Shown: positions 11,611 to 23,800 of the stretch, piece after piece
Position numbering within the stretch: the first letter of the stretch is position 1
Layout of the letters: each line of letters begins with the position of its first letter
Assembly (NCBI GenBank): GCA_018857735.1
Contig: JABMCL010000871.1
Location: forward strand, 617,001 to 681,000
Direction of reading: 5' to 3'
DNA: 64,000 nt
Origin: Alviniconcha marisindica
Lineage: Eukaryota; Mollusca; Gastropoda; Provannidae
The notes under the pieces: generated by a model
Databases searched by the model: none
What the model was told of the DNA's origin: nothing
The model's input: the letters and a program-made list of their open reading frames with translations, nothing else
Translations under genes and position numbers: made by a program

Positions 11611-11850
11611 CATAAAGTTGTTCTGTTTGTACTGCATGCATGCTGCACATATAGAGGGAAAACAGACTGTTCAGTTCAAAACAATGGATGACTCTGTGAG
11701 TAGAAATAACAAAGTTTATTAATTAGATAGACGCATAACGTTCTGTTTGCACTGCACATGAAGAGGGAAAGCAGCCTGTTCAGCTTAAAACAATGGACGA
11801 CTCCATGAGTAGAAATAACAAAGTTTATTCATGAGATGAGACATATATAT
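11611..11850. repeat. 120-bp repeat units 2 and 3
   Basis: Two tandem copies of the unit also found left of the LINE. Each ends gtagaaataacaaagtttat, so on the minus strand each carries an AATAAA. Unit 3 has lost about 15 bp near gcatgcatgctgcacat. Confidence 0.85.
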
Positions 11851-11999
11851 ACACACAGACATACATAACATCACCCAGGTTGTCAGCACACGTTACGGTC
11901 TTGCTCATGAACACTCTCGCACATTCACACTGAAGCAGCACTTGCGGTAGTGCTGACTTAATTATGAATAAAGCACAGCCAGAATTGCAGCACACGATA

Positions 12000-13283
12000 A
12001 ACCAGTATACATGAACCAGTACCACAGCAAGCCCCGTGAATCCCCTTCCTTTCCTCGGGTTTAGCACTCCCTCCCTGCGCCCAATCATGCCTCACTGCTA
12101 GATCAACCGTTTTCTATCTCCCGAGAGCAAGCTTTGCAAACCAGTACCACAGCAAGCCCCACAGATCAACTTCTTTTGCTCAGGCTTAGCAACAGCACTC
12201 CCTCCCTGTGTCCAACCATGCCTCACTGCTAGACCAACCGTTTTTTTCTATCTCCCGAGAGCAAGCTTTGCAAACCAGTATACATGAACCAGTACCACAG
12301 CAAGTCCCACAGATCAACTTTTCTTCCTCAGGCTTAGCAACAGCACTCCCTCCAACCATGCCTCAATGCTAGATCAACCGTTTTTTTCTATCTCCCAAGA
12401 GCAAGCTTTGCAAACCAGTATACATGAACCAGTACCACAGAAAGCCCCACAGATCAACTTCTTTTGCTCAGGCTTGGCAACAGCACTCCCTCCTATTGCC
12501 CAACCATGACTCACTGTTAGATCAACCATTTTTTCCCTCCCTATCTCCCTAGAGCAAGCTTTGCAAACCAGTATACATGAACCAGTACCACAGCAAGCCC
12601 CACAGATCAACTTTGTTTGCTCAGGCTTGGCAACAGCACTCCCTCCCTGTGCCCAACAACCATGCCTCACTGCTAGACCAACCGTTTTCTTCTTCTTCTT
12701 CTATCTCCCTAGAGCAAGCAAACCAGTATACATGAACCAGTACAACAGCAAGCCCCACAGATCAGCTTCTCTTCCTCAGGCTTAGCAATAGCACTCATTC
12801 CCTGTGCCCAACCGTGCCTCACTGCTAGACCAACCGTTTTCTTCTTCTTCTATCTCCCTAGAGCAAGCAAACCAGTATACATGAACCAGCACAACAGCAA
12901 GCCCCACAGATCAGCTTCTCTTCCTCAGGCTTAGCAATAGCACTCATTCCCTGTGCCCAACCGTGCCTCACTGCTAGACCAACCGTTTTCTTCTTCTTCT
13001 ATCTCCCTAGAGCAAGCAAACCAGTATACATGAACCAGCACAACAGCAAGCCCCACAGATCAGCTTCTCTTCCTCAGGCTTAGCAATAGCACTCATTCCC
13101 TGTGCCCAACCATGCCTCACTGCTAGACCAACCGTTTTCTTCTTCTTCTATCTCCCTAGAGCAAGCAAACCAGTATACACGAACCAGTACAACAGCAAGC
13201 CCCACAGATCAGCTTCTCTTCCTCAGGCTTAGCAATAGCACTCATTCCCTGTGCCCAACCGTGACTCACTGCATATGCTAACT
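12000..13283. repeat. About 150-bp tandem array, nine units
   Basis: Units share the blocks aaccagtatacatgaaccag, agcaagccccacagatca, ctcaggcttagcaacagcac and catgcctcactgctag. The spacing of the ccgtttt landmark is 131, 140, 148, 156, 152, 149 and 149 bp, growing from left to right as a TTC/TCT triplet run expands after ccgtttt. The last three or four units are nearly identical, so recent amplification occurred at the right end. Unit lengths are not all multiples of three and the array does not encode protein. Confidence 0.95.
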
Positions 13284-13433
13284 GTTATTTTTCTAAGCAA
13301 TCCAGCTGAACATGATCAACGCTGTGTGTTCCGCCTTTTCTGCGTTCAGAGGGGCTAAACAGCAATGGTCACCTTCAACAGCAGAAGAAAAAGAAGAAGA
13401 AAAAAGGGGAAAAAAAGGGAGGAAGTTTCACAT

Positions 13434-13768
13434 TATCCTTGGCGGGAGCTGCCACAAGTCTAATTTTTGTCGCGACAAAAGCTTTGTCATGACACGTCTT
13501 TTGTCATGACAAAAGTATGCTTGCCATGACAAAACTTTTCTGTTTGTTGTGACAAGCATACTTCTGTCATGACAAAAAGACCTGTTTTGTCGCAACAAAC
13601 ACATGTTTGTCATGACAAAAGTAAGCTTGTCGCAACAACACTTTTGTGACGACAAAATCATGCCTGTCACGACAAAGGTTTTGTCGTGACAAGCATACTT
13701 TCATCGTGACAAAAGATGTGTTTTTGTCACGACAAAAATGATACTTATGGCAGCTCCCACCAACAATA
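13434..13768. mobile_element. Foldback MITE, palindrome-array family, copy 2
   Basis: Left end ttatccttggcgggagctgc and right end gcagctcccaccaacaata form degenerate inverted termini of the same family as the 9.25 kb and 60.34 kb copies. The interior again consists of about 14 TTTGTCNNGACAAA-type palindromes with AGTATGCTTG or AGCATACTT spacers. Flanking hexamers (TCACAT and CCACAC) match only in part, so the duplication has decayed or the ends have drifted. Confidence 0.75.
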
Positions 13769-16590
13769 CCACACAGCACCTAGTTATATATATATAAATA
13801 CCTCAACCACAAATGTACAGCTAGGCTGGAATGGTGTACATGGGCAATTGATTAGAGAAAATACTGCAGGCCAGCAAGACTAGGGTGAAGCAGTCACATG
13901 CTATGGCACACCAGAGGAAGAAAGACGGAGCACTTTCATATATGTACACACAGAAGCTGAAAACTGAAAATACCTGCATGAAAAGATTCTGTCCCTAGCT
14001 TCACTAAATTCCCCCCGGAACATACTGGATGTATTTCAACTCAAATTATTCTTTTCCAGTAGGGGTGATGGGGGCAAAGTGGGCCGCATTTCTCTCCATC
14101 TTTATTAACTGTCATTCTGCAAGCAGCAACCAGACAACTTCAAACTTAACACAGTCAGAACAAACCTGTTCCAAAAAACAACAAAAAAGACTGAGAAGTC
14201 AAAAAGCAACATGTCAAAATATCAGTCTGAAATGAGTGGTAGAAATGGAAATTGCCTCATCCTCCCCTAAAAATGACAGGTAGAGATGGAAATTGCCTCA
14301 TCCACCCCTAAAAATGACTGGTAGAGATGGAAATTGCCTCATCCTCCCCTAAACACATGACTGGTTCTGCAACGGCACAGGTGGCTATAGTTTCCATGAC
14401 TAAGAATCAGTCCTAGATTTTGTTGTTGCAAATGCCGGATTTGAAATATGAAAAATGCACAATAAACTTGCAAAATCAAAGGTCAGAAAAAAAGCTTTGG
14501 TAAGTAAGTAACTTGGTGTTTTACACCCAGTGGGGGTGGGGGTGGGGGTGGGGGCAGGTCAGAAACAGCAAGAGAAAGTTCCAAATCAAAGCAGCCTTTG
14601 AACAAGAGCTGGTCTCTCATCAGGGCAGTCCAAAATGCTGACAACAAAACAGTGTTGAATTAAAAAAAAAAAAAAAAAAAATCAAGACTGTGGTTATTCA
14701 TATATTAACAACAATTTTAATACCTTGGCACCATTATCATTGGTTATATAAGTTTAATATCATAGTTGTGATCATTATCATCAGTCGTGTAGGGGTAATT
14801 CACTATACGCCCCGCAGCGGGTTCTTAGTGTCCATTTATTTATGTTAAACAGACGACCATAAGATGGGATGATTTTTTTTTTGTTTTAACCTCAGTTCTC
14901 AGCCTCAAACAGCTAGTGTGTTTCTGCCAGACAAATCTGAACATTCCAGCCTCTGTTCTTCATAGTCTCATAGAGTTCTGTTGTCGTTGCGGATATCAGT
15001 TTTACTGACCCATCATTGCACACTAATAGTTACCTGAATCAGATTATCAATGTGCAAAAAACATTACCAATGAGCACATTGGCATCTGCATTAAACTGAG
15101 ATCATCTGTCAAAAAGAGCAAGGTTTTCATACCAACATCATTCAATGAAAAGAGCACATTTCTCTCCACTAATACTTTGATCACTGTACAGAGAGAGCAG
15201 ACACTTTAGACTGGTTATGACTGTCAAAGGCTACATGGACAGATGTTAATTATTGTCAGTGACTGAAGGAACAAAACAAAGAAACCTTGAGAGCATTAGT
15301 ATTACCCAAACCAGTGGTTGTCATTCAGCCATTAGCAGAGTGCACTGGAAATCCACCGAAAGCAGCTACTGTGGGTTTGCATCAAGGTTAGCATAGACTG
15401 ACAGACCTTTTCAGTCCAAGTCAACGCTCGCGCAGACTCATAACTGCCCGTCTTGCCTTCATGTGCACAAGATGCACCAGGTCTGTGACACAGCTTAAAG
15501 ATCCCCTATCCATCTGTTGCCAAGAAAAGGCCCAAGGACCAGCGCTATGGAACATTAACACACGTACAATGCCCAAGAAGCCTTGTTTGCAAAAAAGCTC
15601 TGGTACGTAAGTAACTTTATGTTTTACGCCCAGTCGACCAGTACGGTTATATCAAGGCGAGAGAAAAGCTCTGGAACTCCAAAGAGGATCTGCTGGGAAC
15701 AACTGAATTCATCCATACTATCAACCTAGAATGTTGTCGGACAATACTGGAAAGAACACGAAACGCTCTGGAACTCCAAAGAGGATCTGCTGAGAACAAC
15801 TGACTTCATCAGTACTATCAACCTAGAATGTCGTAGGACGATCCTGAAAAGAACACATTTGAGATTTTACAACATAATCATGCAGAGTAATTGTTACAAG
15901 ACTGTGGTTTCCCAATGTAAACTGAAATCAAACCACATACTCTGCCCCTCAGTTCTCTCTCCAGTTCCAAGCACTGTCCACTCCACTTTTCTGGCTCTCC
16001 ACCCAGACCTCACACACCTCTCCTACCACCAGGCTCAAAGAATAAATATCCTTAGTGTCCGAAAACCAACGATCTCTATACCGCAAGTGGACAAACCTTC
16101 CAGTTCTGCCAATACAGACTTTTTACAGGTAAACAAAACCCTGCCATTTTGTCTGGTTCACTGGACGCAGTGCAGTCTCAAATAACCAAACTGAATGGCA
16201 ATCTACACATCATCTTTGCATATCCATCAATAATTCATCGATAATTACACAGTCTCAAAAGACAATAAATAACAAAGCATACCACATTGACTGTAACGGC
16301 ATTACAACACAAATGCCAGTCTATGAGATGCACATGACAACCACATCCGCAGAAACAACAACAAAGCTGTTTAAAGATGCAGCTGCAGACTGTTCTTTCC
16401 TTTTGCACTGACGTGTCCGAGTCAAGATCAGCAACAAGAGCGATGGTCGTACAGTTGCACAGGAATGAAACCACGCACACACTCGCACAGAGAATCTAAA
16501 CCACAAACCACCAAAAAGTTGAAATAATTATGAGCACACACATACCATTTTTCTGGTACAATGTCCTCAGACAAGTGACAAAGAGTGAGA
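13769..16590. other. Non-coding stretch with small tandem repeats and SINE tails
   Basis: No gene supported. Contents: three units of about 41 bp (ggaaattgcctcatcc core) at 14,245-14,350; a (TTAC)n-SINE tail at 14,502-14,535 followed by (GGGGGT)n; an A run at about 14,661-14,680; another SINE tail at 15,602-15,660; and two about 97-bp direct repeats beginning gctctggaactccaaagagg at about 15,668 and 15,765. Confidence 0.6.
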
Positions 16591-19500
16591 GACATTTATT
16601 TGACATACAATGATGAAAAAATGCAAGTTGACTTATTTTGGGGCACTGGCTAAATCTATCCAAGATCTTGAGCACACACCCCCCACCCCCACAGTTTTTA
16701 TGTAAATTTCCTGCCCAAGTAACTTATCCCAAAGCAAATCTGCCAAAATCCAATCTGATTTTTTTTTTTTTTTTAAACATACACCCAAACTTCATATTTT
16801 GAATCAGTTGCATTTTCATCAACAACCACTGCTGTTGTACAATGCAAATCTGTTGCCAGTGGTAGCAAGAAAAACAACACCCACTTATGAGACATACCTG
16901 ACTGTCTTCAGGAAACAGTTGGTAATTGCTTCTACGTGTGGTGCACACTCAGGACAGACGGATCTATCCTAGTTTTGGCAGAGCAAGTAAGCAAGGATCA
17001 CACACTCTACTCAAGACTTGATTCAACTGTGTAAAATAAAGCACAGCAGTAAGGCCGGTACCTGCCTTTTGCTGCTACTTATTTACTATGAACCTCATTC
17101 CCTCTTCACTGTCAATTCTTTCTTGTTCTGCTTTCTGTTCACTGTGTCGTCTTTCACTGGTGACAACATATTCTCACATCTTTCTGTTAACCTGTACACA
17201 CTAATTCTATCAACATATTCTCACTTCTTTCCATCAAACTATACACACTAATTCTGTCAACATATTCTCACTTCTTTCCATCAAACTATACACACTAAGT
17301 CTATCAGACATTTTACTGTTAAATCATCTGATCAAGGAATGAACTTCATCAAAGATGATACCTATAACCTATAGACACTCATGACACTGAGATTATCTTG
17401 TCTCTTTTTCTTTCTTTCCTTCTTTTTGCTACTGTGCTAGACTCTTAAAAATTGAGAAGGAAAAAAATGCAAATAAATCATACCAGTCACACACACATAC
17501 ATATTTACAACAGTAAAACAAACCTGACTGTAAACACAACAGAATTGTACAAATAACAAATAAAAAAGCATAAAAGTTTGAAAGAGATTCCCATGTTAAT
17601 CTTTATGCCGTCATTTGACAGTTTGTTATTTAGTATCATACACAGCACAATGGAAAAACAAATCAGTTGTGTGGTTCACTGAGCAGGAGAAAGGAATGTG
17701 CTTAATTGTATAACCCTAAGCTTAACTTCTAGCATGTGTGTGTGTTTGGGGGGTTGGGGGTGGGGGAGTGGGGGGGATGCAGGGAGAGGAAGCAAAAGTG
17801 TGTATTTAGAAGCAACGAAATTGTGACAAAGTCATCTTCAGATTACACTACATAGGTATCTACAAAAATGCTAAATACACACATCGACTGATTTATCATA
17901 ATGAAAATTAACAGATAACACAGCGCACGCATTTCACAACAATCGGATGAAGGAGTTATCAGCTTAACAACTTCAAGCGATCTTCAGTCAACAACAACAA
18001 CAACAACAGTATTGTTTTCTTTCTCTAAACCCTCGTTGGATGCCGTCCTTTCTAAGGCCCTGGATAGGAACTTAGTGGGGGGGGGGGAGGTAACGTACAT
18101 CACTGGAATGTTTTAAAATCAGTTACAATTAAGTGGGAATCAATAGCTATCCAGGAATCTTGAGGGCCAGGTTCTTGGTTGGTTTTGAGTGGGAGTCCTC
18201 CCTTTTGCCCCATTCCAGTTGAGGGAAATTACGTGTGTATGGGTACAACTAAGCACACATACACACAAAAACACATGCAACCAAACACAACACATGCTAT
18301 GTTGTATCTCTCTCCTTCCACCCCCCCCACCCCCCCGCAACCTTCTCTGCAAACTTCATCCAGATTGAAAAAAACATCAGTGTATGTTAATGTTCTGTCA
18401 ATTGTGAACCTTTATCTCTCTCTCTGTGCACAAACTTCATCCACATTGAGAAGAAGAAAAAAAGGTGTATTTTACTGTGCTGTCAATAACAATTGCACAC
18501 ACACCTCTCTCTCACCCAATGTGAATTATTTGATCTTTTCATTTCTTTTTGGAGTGTGTGGAACGCTTCATGTATCCCCCATGAGAAATGCGACTGGCCT
18601 GTTCGACCCTGAAGAACACAACCCTGAAAATACGCAGAAAACGCATTCATGCACACACCCAAAATGATATTTTACCCTGCATGTCACAATCCCAAAGGGT
18701 TGACACAAAGCAGAATCTCATACCACTATCAAAATGGATCCCTGAACTTCTCCTTTTTTTAAATGTGCTATGATCGAGGCAGTCGATTGACTTGTCTGCA
18801 CACAGCTACCCATGTGATCAACCTGATGCGAGTGCATAAAATTATGATTAACTTATTAAATCGTGTAAATTGTGTGTGTGGTTTTAAAGTTTGAGGCTAG
18901 ACCATTTAACCTCAAGGTCACCTTTCCCATACTGTCCTGCAGTAGCATATATATACAGATCATTACAACAGACATCATCACACAAATGCATGATGATGCG
19001 CTGGTGACCTGAACGCACATACATACATGTGGGCTATCAGAAACCAAAGCCTGGCCAGAGAAAGCCCATTCCTGATGTTGTTCACGTGTATGTACAGTTA
19101 CAGCGCAAAGTGCAGGTATGTGTGCATTAACATCAATGACTTGAAAACAACATCCAACAAATATCACAGCTGAAAGGGCGTGAGAGAAAGGACAAAGTCC
19201 ACCAGAGTAGTCAACTGGTAACTGTTACAGTCTTTGACTGTAGACTGAAAAACAAAACAACTCTCCACTCTCCTCCATACTTAAGTTCACCCATTCAAGG
19301 CCTTCAGGACGTCACATGATGTCACTGGCAAAGCGCTATCCATCTGCTTATAGAACCAACTTTTTATGTAGCTTGCTGTAACGCAGTTCTCAAAAGCAGC
19401 AGTTTTGGTCTGCTTAGCCTTTTTTCAACTGATCTTGGGAAGAACAAAAAACTGCATCAGAAACACAACACTGTGGGCCGTGAATGGGTTAATACTTCCA

Positions 19501-20826
19501 TACTGATCATCTGTAAGAAAGAACCAGGCCCATATGTATGAAGAGCAGATAAAGTTAAAGGTGGACAGCCCCTAATCCTGATATGCTAAAGATGACACAA
19601 GTCTGGCTCTCCTTCGGCAGGCATCTGTTAGTCAACAGGCTCAAAAATAGATATCTGCTTGCATCTGTTTTTAGACGCGGAAAGTCCAACAACGCAAGTG
19701 ACGTCAAAAACTCGAAACCAACTGGACACCACATGCCAAAAGCCATGTCAATTTCAAAGAGTCAAAGTTCACTTTAAATGTAGCAGACATCAGTGACCTA
19801 ATGACCCCTCCTTCCCAGCCATTCCAGATTTCCAGTCCTTCCCTTTTTCGTCTGTGTTGACTGTGATGTGCCTTAACGCATGAGTCCAATTTCCTTGGAT
19901 AATAATTTGTGGTCTTCGATGGTACACAAGATGACATCGGTCAGTCCGAGGGTTTGTTTTCTCCTCAACAGCAGCCTCTGTCAGTAATAGCAGCACTGAG
20001 CAGCCATTTTTAATATGGTGTTTAGGCAGCTTAAATGTAAAAAGATGAGCTGGAGAGTTCTATTTGCTGTCCACATACGCTTTTTTTTCAATGTCGTCGT
20101 CATTTTAAAAATAAACTTGATTACGGGGGCTACTGGTTTTTCATACTTACGGGCCCAGGCATTTTTACTTCAAAAGGTATTTTTTCCTCCTCTGGTACAT
20201 TAAACCAGTATTTCTGGGGCAGCTCACACCAGTTTAAAAAAACTAACATTTTAGGCAGCTTAGTCATGGAATTCTAAACAATGAAAGGGGGTACAATGGT
20301 ACTTAAACCTTTCCAATTACACGATATAGATCTACAAGAGGATGGCTCTTTTAAATTATCATTGTTATATTCTGTATCAAAAACAAACAAACATTTTAGG
20401 CAGCTTAGTCATGGAATTCTAAACAATGAAAGGGGGTACAATGGTATTTAAACCTTTCCAATTACATGATATAGATCTACAAGAGGATGGCTCTTTTAAA
20501 TTATCGTTGTTATATTCTGTATCAAAAACAAACAAACAAACAAACAAGAGGCAGAAAACAAGAAACAAGAGATAAAGCCCACTGGAAGATGTACTCTCAA
20601 TGTTGAGTTGAAAATTTCCTCTAGGATCGAACTTAAGGGAAACTGGTTGTCAACATCATCATGGAGAAAAAACATGACACAACCTTGTTCAAACATCATT
20701 GCACGGCCCCAGAAAAGCTGCCCAACAATACAAATTGACAGGTTCAAAGGACAGGAGTGGATGAGAAAGATGTTGTGTTTCAGTGATGACTCGGGGGGGG
20801 GTCCGGATGGAAGCGTGGTCCTTTCA
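16591..20826 (-). other. Region downstream of the ERO1 stop: probable 3' UTR and flank
   Basis: This lies 3' of the ERO1 stop codon on the minus strand. A minus-strand AATAAA (plus-strand tttatt at about 16,595) is one candidate polyadenylation signal, but others exist and the 3' UTR end is not fixed. Three 47-bp units (acatattctcacttctttcc core) occur at about 17,167-17,312. Two 143-bp direct repeats (cattttaggcagcttagtca ...) occur at 20,247-20,535. No other ORF with recognisable content was found. Confidence 0.4.
19281..19492. mobile_element. Possible piggyBac-like MITE with TTAA ends
   Basis: The left end TTAAGTTCACCCATTCAAGG and right end gggccgtgaatgggttaa form imperfect inverted termini, and both ends lie on TTAA, the piggyBac target. 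The interior does not clearly match the two better copies at 31.1 and 31.7 kb, so this is a tentative call. Confidence 0.3.
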
Positions 20827-20878
20827 TCATCTCATCAAGGCACGAAAATTTTCCAGTGCGTAAATACTCTTTGACAGT
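20827..20878 (-). CDS. ERO1: ERO1 exon 15, C-terminus and stop
   Basis: The acceptor gttgcag supplies the base completing Arg, then [16 protein letters not shown] and TGA at 20829-20827. It aligns with the human C-terminus ISTSVKELENFRNLLQ. This fixes the end of the ERO1 reading frame. Confidence 0.95.
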
Positions 20879-23800
20879 CTGCAACAGGCAACAGATTTCA
20901 GCTGAAATGAGCTTTTTAAAAACAAACTGGTATGCATCTGTGCCTAATGTGGGTGTGCTTGTATGCTGAAGGTGGGGGAGGGGGTGGAGGAAGGGGAAGA
21001 AGTGGGGTGGGGGGGGTGGGGGGGGTGAGATACACAAAAGGTCAGCTGTGAAGGTTATATTTCAAAATGTAATGCTGTTGTGGGATTTTTGCTTTTGTTT
21101 TTCTGTTAATATTTTTATTCAAGACACTTTCAAAGTCTGTCTACCCAGCTGCAAACATGAGTGACATGGCAATGTGTCATCAGCAGTTCATCATCAGGAA
21201 TTTGTCATGAGACAAGTTCGACTTTGGTACAAACTGCCATGAGGCGACTGATCATCAAATTAAGACCAATGTGACGCTCTGTTGTGTTATATATAATCTA
21301 TTCACAAATTGTTCACATGCTGTCTTAATGCCTGTCTCTGTGGGTTTTTTTCCCCCAAGTCATGTGAGTGAAGTATGTTCTGAAATGTCCATCAAAACAA
21401 TGAGTAAAAACTATCTCCTGCAAAACTGAACTGATCAAGGCTTGCGAACAAAGCTGCCAGAACAGCAGCCATCGCACCCACGACAAAAGAGAAAGCATGT
21501 CCGTAGCTGTCAACCCCTGTTGGGAGTAAACCTTAGTCCAGAGTTTGTGAACCTGTATTTCCCTTATGCAGGCCGGGGTCTTTTGTTTTTTCGCTGGTAC
21601 CAGCAGCATTTTGAATTCCAATCGGCACGTGTGGCAGCAGAAGGAAGAAGCAATGTTGTGCTAAATATGCATGCACAACTTCAAATCTCACTTCTGATGA
21701 GATTTCTTAGCCTATTGCACTAGGCCAGCCAGTGTGCATTTGGTGATGGCGTTCATTGGCTGCTCGTTTGACAGTTTTTCAATCTTTTTGCTCAGTTTAA
21801 AACAACAACAAAATCTCCAGAAAATTATGTTTTCCTGTATCCATTTTCCAGTATGGCCATATCCCCCCAAAATAATGATTTTTTAAAATTTTATACTGGT
21901 AAACTGTATGGGGTGACAGGTATGCTGATGTCCACAATGCATTCTGCATGCAGTCTACCTTGCCATGATTGACCTACAGTCACTCCTTTAGAGTTACATG
22001 TGACAAGAGCGCAGAGAGTCTGCTCAAGAGTGGAGAATACTGGCGCTAAATAAATGTGACCAACAACACCACCATTATCACCAAAACGCGGACATTTTGT
22101 TTTTGCCTACCTGCTGAATCCATTGAAAAGGGCGACGATCTCTGTTCTGGTCAGCTGGAAGTCGGCCTTGTAGTCAGCGCTGACAGTCGACTCGGGTCCC
22201 ATGGTGTTGCCAGAAAACAGGATCTTTAAGGCAGTGCCCATCCCAAGCACCTGAAAGTCAAACCAGTTGCCACTAAGTACACACTGCATCTTCTAGCTTC
22301 ATCTAATTGACTAACTAACTAGCACATCTTGATCTAATTGATTGACTGGACTGAGTGACTGGTCCAACAGATAAGGAACAGAACTGCATTGGTGTTAAGA
22401 GCCCAAAGCATTTATTCTTCCACCCATCCAAGTTTTCGCAATAAGCCTTTCATAAAGGACACAGTCTCATCTTTACTGTCACTGTTGTCATGGTCATCGT
22501 TGTTGTTGCAGCATTCCCCAGCTGAACACTCTAGGCGTCATCCGGTACATTATGCAATTGTACATTGACAAATGCATTCCATAGGGTAAGAAGATTGCAC
22601 GTGTGACCTTTTTTTTGTTTTGTTTTTTTGCCACCCCACCACATACCATCTTCCGAGGATTTATCTCCGTATCTGGAGGTTGGATGCTGTCATGCAAGTT
22701 TATCGTAGCTGAAGACAGTCCCCACTTAACTATACAGTGCCTAACATTTCAATGTAGCCTTGGGCACTCTTGCCCATGTCAGCGTATGGCAACACAGCCC
22801 AAGCCATGGCAGAATTTTCATCGGTCAGTCAGAAGCCTCAGAAGCTCTAATCAGTTCCCCTTTGGAGAGACACTTCCTGCTGGCACAAGTTCACCAGTTA
22901 CAAAATCCAAACTACAACGTCAACCCACCTGCAGTTTCCCCCACAACTTGCACTTGTCACACCCAATGCAGTCCATTATCCTGGAGATGTTCCGGAAGTG
23001 GGCTCTGAATTCAGCCTGCCATTGAAAACAGAGCCAGATTGGAAATATTGGAAAACTGATCAAATGTATGAAAAAATGTTTGCTTGGCTTTTTATTATTT
23101 TATTAAAACAACAACAAAACAACTTAAACTTCTAAATTGGGTACAGGTAAAAGCTGTTAGACAAACAACAAAAAGAATACATCAAAAACTAAGATATCCT
23201 TTCTGTAAAATTATTTTTACCGGTAACAGGGTTTCTGGTCTCCCTTATAATCTATTGCTTTATGCTCTCTTCCTGTCCTTCATGCACCCGTCAAGTCCTT
23301 TCTCATTCTCTTCCACATTCCACCCCCCCTACCCCCCTCCATCCGCATCTTCCTCTCTTGTCTGCAAAGGGATGAGCACCCTCCCCCCCACCTCCCCAAA
23401 AAAAGGCGGAAAAAAGAATGAAAAAGAAAAGAAAAGAAATTGCAAGTTAAGTGTTCATATCTGGTAACACTACCAATGTTTGTTCAGTGAACACAAAAGC
23501 ACATTTCTGCCAAATGCTACAGCTGGTTTACACTGGAAGGCCAGGTGCATGCATGCGCTAGTCGAGAAAGGTAAAAGACAGCTTATCTAGACTTTCCCTA
23601 AACGCAAATCATAAGAGGAAGAAATCGAGTGCAGGAAAAAAAGAAAAACTGATTTCTCTCACCTTTAGTTTTTTTGTTTCCGCAGAATCCCCTTGAAACA
23701 GCTTGCTTTCATCAAAATGATCAGGAAAGTCACTAAAACATACAAAAGAACTGTGAAAACAAACATGTTCAGAAGCTTTGCAATTACAAATCAAGCAGAG

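Noticed and set aside
12374..12670. 98-codon ORF in the 12-13 kb array that looks like a repeat protein
   Set aside because: It spans only two units; neighbouring units shift frame (131-156 bp spacing), so it is not maintained.
21990..22060. Alternative ERO1 last exon reading [13 protein letters not shown]
   Set aside because: It overlaps a SINE tail. The segment at 20,827-20,878 matches the ERO1 C-terminus far better ([12 protein letters not shown]).
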